From Treponema_C sp050937815 (GTDB taxonomy: Bacteria; Spirochaetota; Spirochaetia; Treponematales; Treponemataceae): DNA of 64,000 bases. Below the pieces are notes generated by a model that was given only the letters and a program-made list of their open reading frames with translations, searched no databases and was not told where the DNA came from. Positions 15,098 through 23,708 of this stretch are shown piece after piece. Position 1 is the stretch's first letter; the number at the start of each line of letters is the position of its first letter. A program made the translations under genes and the position numbers. The DNA lies in assembly GCF_050937815.1 (NCBI RefSeq), contig NZ_JACDIJ010000004.1:174261-238260 (forward strand). Direction: 5' to 3'.

Positions 15098-15711
15098 TTG
15101 TTTTTTCCTTCCAAAGGGGATGCGCCGCGGCGTACTTTTCGGCGTTCGTACAAATACACGCAAGTTCCCGTAAACAAGGCGGCGGCGATTATCCATGCGG
15201 TATGCACACGGAAAAAAACGGCGGCTACAAAGGCGGCAGCACACACCGCTGCATGAAAAACACTATGAACGGCTTTTTTTATAAAGGTAAACACCACCTT
15301 TGTTAACAGGGCGGCAACCGCTATATTTATACCCGAAAACGCTTTGCGTACCGTAACGGCGTCGGCAAAATTCGAAAAAAACAAAGCTAAAAGGCTTATA
15401 ACGATAATGGAAGGCGCAACCATTCCCAGCGTTGCGATAACGCCGCCGATGACGCCCTGTTTTTTATACCCGACAAAGGTTGCAACGTTTACCGCAATAA
15501 TTCCGGGCGTACACTGCCCTATTGCAAAATAATCGACAAGTTCATCGCGGTTTACCCAGCCGCGTTTTATCGACAGTTCGTCGGTAAGCATGGGAAGCAT
15601 GGCAAGACCGCCGCCGAAGGTAAACAAGCCGATTTTAAAAAATACGGCATACAATTCGATAAGAAGTTTAAAAGACAGCTTTTCGCGCCCGTAGATATAA
15701 GAATCCGCCAT
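15094..15711 (-). CDS. chrA: Chromate transporter family protein, first half-size subunit
   Basis: This 205-residue CHR domain shows FKIGLFTFGGGLAMLPML (about 27-44) and GQCTPGIIAVNVATFVGYK (about 69-87), the duplicated signature of chromate transporters, plus about six hydrophobic helices. With the overlapping downstream gene it makes a two-protein transporter. The C-terminal tail is basic (YERRKVRRG), which suggests a cytoplasmic end. Confidence 0.9.
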   Translation of the reverse strand: MADSYIYGREKLSFKLLIELYAVFFKIGLFTFGGGLAMLPMLTDELSIKRGWVNRDELVDYFAIGQCTPGIIAVNVATFVGYKKQGVIGGVIATLGMVAPSIIVISLLALFFSNFADAVTVRKAFSGINIAVAALLTKVVFTFIKKAVHSVFHAAVCAAAFVAAVFFRVHTAWIIAAALFTGTCVYLYERRKVRRGASPLEGKNK

Positions 15712-15789
15712 AGGCCGAATATAGCATAAATCAAAAAAAATTACAATTTAGGACGGCTTAAGGTTAAGGCGGCGCCGAACTTTCGCCGG

Positions 15790-16176
15790 CTAACAGGTTT
15801 CGCTCTTTAAGGTTTTTACGCCGAATATAAAATAAAGTACATGACACAGCCACACAACAACAAGAACAACCCTTGCCATAGGAACCCGTTTCATCATAAC
15901 AAAACCGGTGCCGAAAACGAGTGTTAACGAAATAAGGATTGAAATTTTTGTTGTCCATGTCATCGCTTTGCGTTCCACATAACTTTGAAAATGTTTTTTA
16001 TACAGCGATGTGCTTAAAAACCAATCATGAAGCCGTTTTGAGCTTTTTGCAAAGAAAAAAACGGTTGCCAAAAAGAAAGGAAAACTCGGCAAAAACGGCA
16101 GCACTACTCCCAAAGACCCGAGCCCCAAACAAATAAAGCCGAGGACAATACATACAATACGAAACGGATTTTTCAT
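15790..16176 (-). CDS. YbaN family (DUF454) inner-membrane protein
   Basis: The DUF454 signature is clear: VLGFICLGLGSLGVVLPFLPSFPFFL in the first half and SSKRLHDWFL plus YVERKAMT in the middle, with about three membrane segments. The function of YbaN is unknown. The start overlaps the stop of the ABC exporter gene (ATGA at 16173-16176), making it the fourth gene of the YgbA-like/ABC/ABC/YbaN operon. GAGGAG precedes the ATG; a GTG two codons earlier is an alternative start. Confidence 0.88.
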   Translation of the reverse strand: MKNPFRIVCIVLGFICLGLGSLGVVLPFLPSFPFFLATVFFFAKSSKRLHDWFLSTSLYKKHFQSYVERKAMTWTTKISILISLTLVFGTGFVMMKRVPMARVVLVVVWLCHVLYFIFGVKTLKSETC

Positions 16177-17873
16177 ATACACTCCTCTTTGTGCATTTTA
16201 AAAACGGTTTTTGCAATATTCAATGTCGACATTCTGTGCGACACAATAATAAGTGTTTTATCTTTTGACTTTTCTTTAAGCGACTTTAAAATAATGCCTT
16301 CGTTTAACGAGTCTAAATTGCTTGTCGGCTCGTCCAAAAGCATAAGCGGCGCATCGTGCAAAAAAGCGCGGGCAAGCCCTATGCGCTGGCGCTCGCCGCC
16401 GGATAAAGTACTGCCGAGTTCTCCAACTTCGGTATCGTATCCTTTCGGCAGCGACATAATAAAATCGTGGATAGAAGCTTTTTTCGCCGCTTCCATTATT
16501 TTTTCGCGCGATGCGCCCTGCTTGCCGATTGCAATATTGTTTGCAATTGTATCGCGGAACAAGCCGGTTTCTTGGGTTACATAGGATTCCGTATCGCGCA
16601 GCACCCGTGTATCGATTGTCCGTATGTCTTTTTCGGACAAGCTGATTGTGCCGGACTGTACATCCCAAAAGCGCATAAGCAGCTTTAATAAGGTGGACTT
16701 TCCGCAGCCGGAGCGGCCGTGTATGCCGAAAATCTTTTTTTCGGGAATTGTAAGCGAAAAATCCGTAAAAATATTTTCGGCCCCGTACGAAAAATCGATA
16801 CGGGAAACATCTATATTTTTAAGTGTCAGCGCTTCGCCGGTTACGGTTTCGTTTACAACGGGCGTTTCGGCAAGCAAAGCCAAAACGCGCTCGCCGCTTG
16901 CAAGGGTTTGCATTAAATTATTCGACAGGTTCGACAAGGCTACAGCCGGCCCGAAAGAGCTCATTAATGCGACGGTGGCCATAATAACATGCTCCAATGC
17001 GGCATTGCCGTTTATAAAAGAGCGGACCAGTATAAAAAACAAAAACACATCGAAGCCTATAATCACCAGGTTTGTTATTGCCCGCTGGTATGATTCGAGC
17101 TTTGAAAGATTTTTTTGCATATCGGTGATGCGCTGTGATTTTTGTTCCAATTCGTTCAAACGGCGCATTCCGCAGCCGTATTGAATGGTTTCGTCCAAAC
17201 CGCGAAGCGAATCGAGTACAAAGCTGCTTAAATTTCCCAATGCATTGCGAAACGTTAAACCGCTTGAAGAACCGACCCGTGCATTTATAATCGGAATAAC
17301 AAGTCCTACGCTTATATAAGCGCTCAAAGCAATTATGCCGGCCGCAGTATCGATACGCCATATAAACGCGGTCATACACGTGCAGACAATAATCGCAATG
17401 GCAACGGGCGAAATCGTGTGAGCGTAAAACACTTCGAGCAATTCGATATCCGAGGTTATTATCGAGATAAGGTTGCCCTTGTCTTTACCGTCGAGTTTTG
17501 CCGGGCACAAAGAGCGAAGTTTTACAAAAATCTTATGGCGTATGACGGCAAGCAATTTAAAGGCAATAAAGTGATTGCAATACTGTTCGCCGTAGTGAAA
17601 AAGACCGCGCAAAACGGCACAGGCTATAAGTATATAGGGTAAAGCGCGCACGGAAATAAAAGAAATAAATGGAATAAGCGAACTGTCCGGGTTTGCAATA
17701 TGCAGTATTCCGGCGCTTGCCAAAACCGTTACGGATATCGCACACAAATGGCCGATACTGCCGAGTACGATTGCAAGCACCATAACGGGAAGCAGCGTCC
17801 GTATCAACACGATAAGACGGGCCATAATTATAAAACCGTTTTTTCTTTTTATCGGCTCGCGTGTATTATTCAT
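16173..17873 (-). CDS. ABC exporter, fused membrane-ATPase (CydC-like subunit)
   Basis: Six membrane segments (about 15-300) precede an ATPase with Walker A GRSGCGKST (about 365), signature LSGGERQRIGLARA and Walker B LMLLDEPTSNLD, including the catalytic Glu. This is a type IV exporter half, most like the CydCD/heme-thiol exporter branch. It forms a likely heterodimer with the product of the gene directly upstream, which it overlaps by 8 bp. CydDC exports cysteine and glutathione in other bacteria; no cytochrome bd is seen here, so the substrate is open. Confidence 0.88.
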   Translation of the reverse strand: MNNTREPIKRKNGFIIMARLIVLIRTLLPVMVLAIVLGSIGHLCAISVTVLASAGILHIANPDSSLIPFISFISVRALPYILIACAVLRGLFHYGEQYCNHFIAFKLLAVIRHKIFVKLRSLCPAKLDGKDKGNLISIITSDIELLEVFYAHTISPVAIAIIVCTCMTAFIWRIDTAAGIIALSAYISVGLVIPIINARVGSSSGLTFRNALGNLSSFVLDSLRGLDETIQYGCGMRRLNELEQKSQRITDMQKNLSKLESYQRAITNLVIIGFDVFLFFILVRSFINGNAALEHVIMATVALMSSFGPAVALSNLSNNLMQTLASGERVLALLAETPVVNETVTGEALTLKNIDVSRIDFSYGAENIFTDFSLTIPEKKIFGIHGRSGCGKSTLLKLLMRFWDVQSGTISLSEKDIRTIDTRVLRDTESYVTQETGLFRDTIANNIAIGKQGASREKIMEAAKKASIHDFIMSLPKGYDTEVGELGSTLSGGERQRIGLARAFLHDAPLMLLDEPTSNLDSLNEGIILKSLKEKSKDKTLIIVSHRMSTLNIAKTVFKMHKEECI

Positions 17874-19608
17874 CGTTTGTTTCTCCCCGTGCGTAATTTT
17901 CAAGGCTGCGCTGTTCGTTGTACATTGCCGCATATCTACCCTTTTGTTTTAACAATTGCGCATGTGTTCCTTCTTCAATCACCGTCCCGTCGTCAAGCAT
18001 ATATATGCGCTGTGCATCGATAATATTGGACAACTTATGCGAAATAAATATGACGGTTTTCGTTTTTGCCTTTTCTTTAATAACCTTCATAATCATATCT
18101 TCGCTTTCGGCGTCTATGTTCGAAGTCGCTTCGTCAAAAACGTATACCGGGCTGTCGTGTAAAAGGGCGCGGGCAAGGGCAAGGCGCTGGCACTGCCCGC
18201 CCGATAAATTGGACCCCTTTTCGGCAAGCTCAGTTTCAAGTCCCTTTTGCGTTTCAAAATAATCCAAGAGGTTTACCTTTTGCAGCGCTTGTTTCATTTG
18301 ACTTTCGCTTGCATCGGCTTTTCCCATACGCAGGTTATAGGCAACCGTTCCCTTAAATATATAGCTTTCGTGCGTAACAAGGGTCGCCGTTTTCATAACC
18401 GCTTCTTCGGCTATCGAAGAAAGTTCGGTATCGTTAAACCGGATACTGCCGTCATAGTTTTTATTCCGCGTCATAATAAGCCTGGCAATCGTACTTTTTC
18501 CGCAGCCCGACTTTCCGACAATTGCCGTAAACGAAGCAGGCGGGCACTGTATCGAAATGTTTTTCAAAATGCCGCGCTCCGGTGAATAAGAAAAAGATAC
18601 GTTTGAAAAAGCAATTGCAGCCGAAGATTCGGAAATACCGCAGGTACGCGGCGCTTCGTCGGGTAAATCGAGTAAGGCGAATATTTTGTCTGCGGCGGCC
18701 ATGCCGTTCATCGCAACGTGAAAAAACGAACCGAGCAAGCGAAGCGGTATAAAGAATTCGGCACTGAGTAAAATAATCATTAAACAGCCGCCCAAATTTA
18801 CGGCACTCGCTGCAAATTGTCCCAGAGCGATAATCATGCCCGCCGCCGCACCGCCGTACGCCATAATGTCCATAATGCTGGTACTGTTTAACTGCATTGA
18901 AAGAACCTTCATTGTAATGCGGCGGAAACTTTCGGCTTCTTTGTCCATTTCGATTGTTTTTTGCTCATCCGCTTGATAAATCTTAAGCGTTGTAAGACCC
19001 TGCAGATTTTCCAAAAAACTGTCGCCGAGGCTTGCATACAAGGCCCAATATTTACGCAAAAGGTATTTTGCGATTTTCATAACCGCCGCAATGGAAAACG
19101 GAATAAGCGGCACGCACAGCAACAATACAACCGCAGCTTTTACACTGACAAAGGATAGCGCAATAAACAGCGTAAGCGGCGCAAGCAGGCTGTAAAAAAA
19201 CTGCGAAAGGTATTTTCCGAAATAAATTTCAAGCTGTTCGACTCCGTCCAAGGCAAGCTGTACGATTTCCGCAGTCGGAGCAGTCTCCCTATAAGACGCG
19301 CCCAAACGCAAAAGTTTTTTATACATATGTTTTCGAAGGGTTATTTTAACGTCCGCTCCGGCTTTGTGCGAAAAAGCGGCATACAATTTGTCCGAAACAA
19401 AACGGAGCGCAAAACAAAAAAGAATCGCCGCCGTATACAACGGAAGTATGTTTGCAACCGTTTCATGAGTAAAAAGTTTTTGTATAATACGTGTCAAACA
19501 AAAAACAAGTGCTATTTGACACATCAGTGAAAACCAAAGACATAAAATTTGCAAAAAAACGAATTTCTTTGCATGAGAGAGCAATTTTATAAGGCGGACT
19601 TTAATCAT
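17866..19608 (-). CDS. ABC exporter, fused membrane-ATPase (CydD-like subunit)
   Basis: The 580-residue half-transporter has an N-terminal six-helix domain (about 20-310) and an ATPase with Walker A GKSGCGKST (about 365), signature LSGGQCQRLALARA and Walker B VYVFDEATSNID. Both ATP sites of the predicted heterodimer look canonical. It starts inside the end of the YgbA-like gene (ATGA overlap). Cysteine-rich loops are not obvious. Confidence 0.88.
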   Translation of the reverse strand: MIKVRLIKLLSHAKKFVFLQILCLWFSLMCQIALVFCLTRIIQKLFTHETVANILPLYTAAILFCFALRFVSDKLYAAFSHKAGADVKITLRKHMYKKLLRLGASYRETAPTAEIVQLALDGVEQLEIYFGKYLSQFFYSLLAPLTLFIALSFVSVKAAVVLLLCVPLIPFSIAAVMKIAKYLLRKYWALYASLGDSFLENLQGLTTLKIYQADEQKTIEMDKEAESFRRITMKVLSMQLNSTSIMDIMAYGGAAAGMIIALGQFAASAVNLGGCLMIILLSAEFFIPLRLLGSFFHVAMNGMAAADKIFALLDLPDEAPRTCGISESSAAIAFSNVSFSYSPERGILKNISIQCPPASFTAIVGKSGCGKSTIARLIMTRNKNYDGSIRFNDTELSSIAEEAVMKTATLVTHESYIFKGTVAYNLRMGKADASESQMKQALQKVNLLDYFETQKGLETELAEKGSNLSGGQCQRLALARALLHDSPVYVFDEATSNIDAESEDMIMKVIKEKAKTKTVIFISHKLSNIIDAQRIYMLDDGTVIEEGTHAQLLKQKGRYAAMYNEQRSLENYARGETNDE

Positions 19609-19937
19609 TTTTTTCCCTTAAGTGTTATGCTTACCATTATGTGCTTTATAACGAGGAACGGATGATATAACAACATCCGCGGTCCCGAAAATCTCATAAC
19701 CGCTTTAATTTTACGCCGCATTTCCGGCGAATAACAGTGAATCTTACATGCCGAACAAAAAGTTTTATTTTTTATAAAAGGGCATGCATCGGTTTTTGTT
19801 TGCGTATATGCATAAAGCTCTGCGCATTCGGCACAAAGATTCCGTTCAGCACCGTGTTTTTTACGGCAATACAAGCTTATCATCTGCCCGACAATTTTTT
19901 TTTCATGTGTCTTTTTGGCTTCCGATAAGTTACTCAT
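19605..19937 (-). CDS. YgbA-type 'nitrous oxide-stimulated promoter' family protein
   Basis: The 110-residue protein matches the YgbA_NO family: KIVGQMISLYCRKKH, LCAECAELYAYT (two Cys), CPF, a CSACKIHCYSPEMRRKI cluster, and the ending VMRFSGPRMLLYHP. Six or more conserved cysteines suggest metal or cluster binding. In enterobacteria ygbA is induced by nitric oxide under NsrR control and aids recovery from nitrosative stress. Here it leads an operon with an ABC exporter pair and YbaN. Two 10-bp direct repeats lie immediately upstream. Confidence 0.88.
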   Translation of the reverse strand: MSNLSEAKKTHEKKIVGQMISLYCRKKHGAERNLCAECAELYAYTQTKTDACPFIKNKTFCSACKIHCYSPEMRRKIKAVMRFSGPRMLLYHPFLVIKHIMVSITLKGKK

Positions 19938-19940
19938 TTC

Positions 19941-19965
19941 TAACTATCCTGGTTTTAACTATCCT
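19941..19965 (-). promoter_or_regulatory. Tandem 10-bp direct repeats before the YgbA-like gene
   Basis: On the minus strand AGGATAGTTA occurs twice (19965-19956 and 19950-19941) with a 15-bp period. The second copy includes the probable ribosome-binding site. They may bind a regulator or simply duplicate the translation signal; a TTATAC -10-like hexamer lies just upstream. Confidence 0.4.
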
Positions 19966-19979
19966 AACGTATAATCGTA

Positions 19980-20140
19980 TGAGCGTCAATCCGGATGTGT
20001 ACGAGATGCAGGAAATCATTGATGAGTGGATTTTTAAGTATGAGAACCAACGCCCGCATGAAGGATTAGGCTTCTTGACTCCAACACAATTTGAGGCTAT
20101 GTTTTATGCACAAAAACATTCGCTTGTGTCCTATTTCTAG
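19980..20140 (+). pseudogene. Remnant of an IS3-type transposase C-terminus
   Basis: The frame ends IIDEWIFKYENQRPHEGLGF then LTPTQFEAMFYAQK, the typical end of an IS3 OrfB integrase core (YN..RPH..L...TP). Only about 53 residues survive; the DDE catalytic core is missing and no inverted repeats are evident. It marks an old insertion between the YgbA-like operon and rpsU. Confidence 0.75.
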
Positions 20141-20230
20141 TGAGTACGGACATGCCCCTTGACCGAAAATCGCTTTTTAAGTAAAATAAAAACTCAGTCT
20201 TACGGATTTAGCCGAAGGGGGTGATTACAG

Positions 20231-20446
20231 TTGGCTCATATTATGATTGATGATTCCGAAAATCTTGAAAAAGCAATCAAACGCTTTAAGCGCATGGTTG
20301 AAAAAGAAGGGATTATCCGCGAATGGAAAAAGCGCGAATATTTTGAAAAACCTTCAACCATTAAAAACCGGAAAAACAAAACCCTTCAGCGCAAATTGAT
20401 GAAAAAAAACCGCAAAACCCGCGATACGGGACATAGCGGATATTAA
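20231..20446 (+). CDS. rpsU: 30S ribosomal protein S21, TTG start
   Basis: The 71-residue basic protein has the S21 pattern: SENLEKAIKRFKRMVEKEG, REWKKREYFEKPS and a lysine/arginine-rich tail. The family normally starts MAxVxV, and here TTG-GCT-CAT-ATT gives the same register, so TTG at 20231 is the best start rather than the ATG four codons later. An unusually long Shine-Dalgarno match, AAGGGGGTGATTA (20215-20227), pairs with nearly the whole 16S 3' tail. A strong terminator follows, so it is monocistronic. Confidence 0.92.
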   Translation: MAHIMIDDSENLEKAIKRFKRMVEKEGIIREWKKREYFEKPSTIKNRKNKTLQRKLMKKNRKTRDTGHSGY

Positions 20447-20507
20447 TCCGCGCGGATACTGATCCGTCCTGAAAATTCGTTTAACCGCTCAATTTCGGGA
20501 AAATACG

Positions 20508-20544
20508 GGTGTCTAAGAGCTTCGGCTTTCGGACACCTTTTTTT
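20508..20544 (+). terminator. Rho-independent terminator of rpsU
   Basis: Arms GGTGTC (20508-20513) and GACACC (20532-20537), an inner AAGAGC/GCTTT stem with a TTCG tetraloop, and a following run of T residues make a canonical terminator. Confidence 0.85.
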
Positions 20545-20617
20545 ATTTTCGGATATTGCCGCAGCACCGCAAACAAACTGATTGACCAATCTTGTTTTTT
20601 TAACTATTATATAGATT

Positions 20618-21514
20618 ATGGGTGTCATGACAAGTCAACAAATATCCCGCTTTTACGATACGTACCGGGATGTGGAAATAATGTTTTCAAAAGAAATCAT
20701 CAAAACGATGAATCTTGACCCGCGTCAAATTTACATAAAATGCAATAGCGGTCAATGGCCCTGTATTATAAACTCTTCATCGCTTATGCTCGCAAAAATC
20801 ATAATCGGTACAAAGGGCGGGGCTTACGCAGCAATACAAAAAATAAATACACCGGTAAGTTTGCGTTTTTTCTTTTCGGATCAAAACGGGCAAACTATGA
20901 GTTTTTTTGTAAATGCCCATATTACGGCTATAGATCCGTACATGAATTCGACGGAACTTGCAATCGCAACCCTTACCTTCAATTCAAAACCGCCGGATGA
21001 TCTTATTGAGATGATCGGACGTTTGCTTGAAACAAAGGATAATGCGATAAAACGTAAAGAAGAGCGTATAGCGATTACGGCCGAATCAAAACGCAGACTT
21101 TCTTTACTCAAAGAAGAAACGATTGTACGTATTCAAAACGTTCCGCGCAACTGTATTGTCCGCGATCTTTCGTTTTCGGGTGCTAAAATGATTATGATGG
21201 GAGTCGCTCCGTTTTTAAAAAACAAAGAAGCGATTTTGCAGCTTGATTTTGAAGAACCGCGGGAAACCATTACTTTAAAAGGCACGACAATACATGCCGA
21301 CCCGATTGAAGGCAGAAAAGAATTGGTTACCTTATGTATAAAATTTGACGAAGCATCGGTGCCGATTGCGTACAAACTGCATATTAATAATTGTTTGACG
21401 GCAGTGCGGCAAAAAATGCTTAATTCGGTTAACAAACAAAACCAAGTGCCCGTTCAAGCCGTTCAAAAACCTGTACCGGACGGACAAACCGGAACACAAA
21501 GTCCGCAAAGCTGA
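20618..21514 (+). CDS. PilZ-domain protein (predicted cyclic-di-GMP receptor)
   Basis: The N-terminal ~140 residues form an extended domain like those of spirochaete PilZ proteins. The C-terminal PilZ domain (about 150-275) has the signature RDLSFSGAKM, where D-x-S-x-x-G contacts cyclic-di-GMP. The upstream arginine motif is less clear (ESKRRLSLL), so binding is probable but not certain. The tail is Gln/Pro-rich (QNQVPVQAVQKPVPDG). It sits 11 bp before a TPR gene. In spirochaetes such proteins affect motility and cell-surface processes. Confidence 0.85.
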   Translation: MGVMTSQQISRFYDTYRDVEIMFSKEIIKTMNLDPRQIYIKCNSGQWPCIINSSSLMLAKIIIGTKGGAYAAIQKINTPVSLRFFFSDQNGQTMSFFVNAHITAIDPYMNSTELAIATLTFNSKPPDDLIEMIGRLLETKDNAIKRKEERIAITAESKRRLSLLKEETIVRIQNVPRNCIVRDLSFSGAKMIMMGVAPFLKNKEAILQLDFEEPRETITLKGTTIHADPIEGRKELVTLCIKFDEASVPIAYKLHINNCLTAVRQKMLNSVNKQNQVPVQAVQKPVPDGQTGTQSPQS

Positions 21515-21525
21515 CGGGAGGCTTT

Positions 21526-22659
21526 ATGAATCCTGCCCATCCGCTTGATTCGGTTATATTCATCTCTTTACCGGACAATTTTGAATTGCCCGCACATGCC
21601 TTTAAACTCGATACGACAATTCCCCTGCCCGTTCAAAAAGCGGCGGCGGCGGCCGACTTCGATCCGAGTACATTAACCCAAGAACAAATTTTTGCCGGCA
21701 TTTTAACCGTATTGGCTTATGAAAGCGCAAATCCGCACGTACAATACTACCGAAGCTTAATAAAGGCGGCGAAACCGGATATTACGCGCGAATTGACCGA
21801 AGCGGCGATTTTAAAAGCAAAAAACGAAGACTATGAAATCGCCGATGAAATATTTGCCGCATTACGGGGTTTGGAACCGGACAATCCTGCGGTTATATTG
21901 AATTCGGCTCTCTTTTTCGATCAAAGAGCGGACTCGTACCGCCGCTCCGGTTTAACCGAAGACGCCGATGCATATGATGAAAGTGCGTACAGATATTATA
22001 AGCAGGCAATGGAAGCCGAACCTGCCGTTCCCGACGCTTTTTTTAATGCAGGCTTTTTTTACCTTAAGCAAAAAAACTTCGGAAAAGCAAAACTGTGTTT
22101 TGAAACCTATTTGACTCTTACGGACCAAAGCGACTCGGAACAAGACGAAAACACCGCTTATAAACGTGAGCGGGCCGGGCAAATCAGTTCCGATATCGGC
22201 AGCCGCAATCTTGACGATGAATTGTTCAAATCGGCCTTCGATTTTATTTCCATGGGGCAAGAAGAAAAAGGACTCGACTGTATTCGCCGCTTTTTGGAAA
22301 AAAATCCAAAAGTATGGAATGCGTGGTTTATGCTCGGCTGGGGCTTACGCCGTTTAAACCGCTGGCAGGATGCAAAGGCGGCATTCGAACAAAGTATAAG
22401 CTGCGGCGGCGAAAACAGCGACATATATAATGAACTTTCGCTTTGTCTTATGGAGCTGAACGATTACGCAACAGCGGGAAAATACTTGCACAAAGCTTTA
22501 AAGCTGGAGCCGGAAAATACGAAAATTATGTCGAATATGGGTTTTTTAGCCTTAAAAAAGGGCGACACGGAAGAAGCTTGCCGTTATTTTACCGCCGTTT
22601 TGGAATTCGATCCGGACGACCGCATTGCGCAGGAAACGCTTGCAAAACTTAAAGATTAG
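21526..22659 (+). CDS. Tetratricopeptide-repeat protein
   Basis: The 377-residue soluble protein has helical TPR pairs from about 80 to 375, for example AFFNAGFFYLKQKNFGKAKLC, WNAWFMLGWGLRRLNRWQDA and KIMSNMGFLALKKGDTEEAC, each with the W/L/G/Y/A/P spacing of TPRs. There is no signal peptide. It probably acts as a cytoplasmic scaffold. Its place 11 bp behind the PilZ gene suggests that the two are co-transcribed. Confidence 0.85.
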   Translation: MNPAHPLDSVIFISLPDNFELPAHAFKLDTTIPLPVQKAAAAADFDPSTLTQEQIFAGILTVLAYESANPHVQYYRSLIKAAKPDITRELTEAAILKAKNEDYEIADEIFAALRGLEPDNPAVILNSALFFDQRADSYRRSGLTEDADAYDESAYRYYKQAMEAEPAVPDAFFNAGFFYLKQKNFGKAKLCFETYLTLTDQSDSEQDENTAYKRERAGQISSDIGSRNLDDELFKSAFDFISMGQEEKGLDCIRRFLEKNPKVWNAWFMLGWGLRRLNRWQDAKAAFEQSISCGGENSDIYNELSLCLMELNDYATAGKYLHKALKLEPENTKIMSNMGFLALKKGDTEEACRYFTAVLEFDPDDRIAQETLAKLKD

Positions 22660-22675
22660 GCAAAAAGCTTGGGGT

Positions 22676-23116
22676 TTAAGGCAAGCTTAGGGTGCAGCCG
22701 GCTTCTATATTATTTTCGGCAAACCAACCTTGCGGCACTTCCAATGCATACCGAACAGATACCGTGGATTTTACACTCGCAAGGCTAAAAGGCGTCATAT
22801 CGTATATTTCGCGGATTATACCGCGGGAATCTATATATGCGATGGAAAGGGCAGTCGGCGTATTTTTCATCCAAAAGCTTAATATTTGGTCGCGGTCGAA
22901 AATAAACAACATCCCGGTTCCGCCGGGAATATGCTTGCGCCCCATATAACCCTTTTGCTGCTCCGCTTCGGTACGTGCAAGTTCCGTTTTTACGACAATA
23001 CTGCTGCCGTCTTTGCGCGTTATGCGTATATCCTTTTTTTCAAGCGAATACCCCGTACAAGCGCTGCATATAATCATAAGTGACAAAATAAAACCGTATA
23101 ACGATTTTCGGTTCAT
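22676..23116 (-). CDS. DUF192 family lipoprotein
   Basis: The N-terminus has a lipoprotein signal (hydrophobic 6-18, lipobox ICSAC with Cys20). The DUF192 core follows: TELARTEAEQQKGYMGRK, GMLFIFDRDQILSFWMKNT, LSIAYIDSRGII and YALEVPQGWF. The function of DUF192 is unknown; it is often an exported small beta protein. Its start overlaps the stop of the upstream gene by ATGA. Confidence 0.88.
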   Translation of the reverse strand: MNRKSLYGFILSLMIICSACTGYSLEKKDIRITRKDGSSIVVKTELARTEAEQQKGYMGRKHIPGGTGMLFIFDRDQILSFWMKNTPTALSIAYIDSRGIIREIYDMTPFSLASVKSTVSVRYALEVPQGWFAENNIEAGCTLSLP

Positions 23117-23706
23117 AAATCTTCCAAAATCCTTGAACGGATTATCTCCGAAGCGGCTTGTTCAACTTTTTTTTCTTCGCCAAGTTTTTCAAAAACTTTT
23201 CGGTCTATATACTTTAAACTGACGGGGCGCTCAAGGCTCAAAAGAACATTTTCATCGATCCACTCTATTTTTTCGGGCGTTAAACGCTCCGGATTTCCGT
23301 ATTTTCCCAGTAAACGGGTAAACACCGAATAAAAATCCATTTTTTCAGGATTAAAATTCAAAATAAACGTATACAATTTATCTTCATAAAACTGAAACCA
23401 ACAGCGTGAAAAATAACCGTCGGAGCTTGTTTCTATAAGCACGCGATTTTCTCCGGGCAGCAAAGACACGTCCCGTTCTCCTTTGTAACCGAATACGCCC
23501 TCTTTTTTAAGTGCTTGTTTTACCGTTTCAATATCCATTCCCAATACAATAGAACGGTATCCTAAAGGCAGTTTTTCGGGGAAAGGATTTATATTCAAAG
23601 CGGGATAATCTTGAGCGGTTCGGTTTTGGGCGGGACTTTGTGCATATCCGGCACAAAAACAGATTAGACAGGTCAAACCGGCTGCAAGTAAAAATCTGCC
23701 TTTCAT
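23113..23706 (-). CDS. Exported protein of unknown function
   Basis: A cleavable signal peptide (about 1-22, ending GYAQ) precedes a ~175-residue domain containing PLGYRSIVLGMDIETVKQALKK (about 47-68) and FYSVFTRLLGKYGNPERLTP. This pattern of a short helix setting up 'GM...V...L', then strands, then a 'LGKYG.P' helix is common in small periplasmic proteins of spirochaetes. I do not recognise a named family. It is translationally coupled to the DUF192 lipoprotein and follows the cyclic-nucleotide-binding gene by 2 bp. Confidence 0.75.
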   Translation of the reverse strand: MKGRFLLAAGLTCLICFCAGYAQSPAQNRTAQDYPALNINPFPEKLPLGYRSIVLGMDIETVKQALKKEGVFGYKGERDVSLLPGENRVLIETSSDGYFSRCWFQFYEDKLYTFILNFNPEKMDFYSVFTRLLGKYGNPERLTPEKIEWIDENVLLSLERPVSLKYIDRKVFEKLGEEKKVEQAASEIIRSRILEDL

Positions 23707-23708
23707 AT

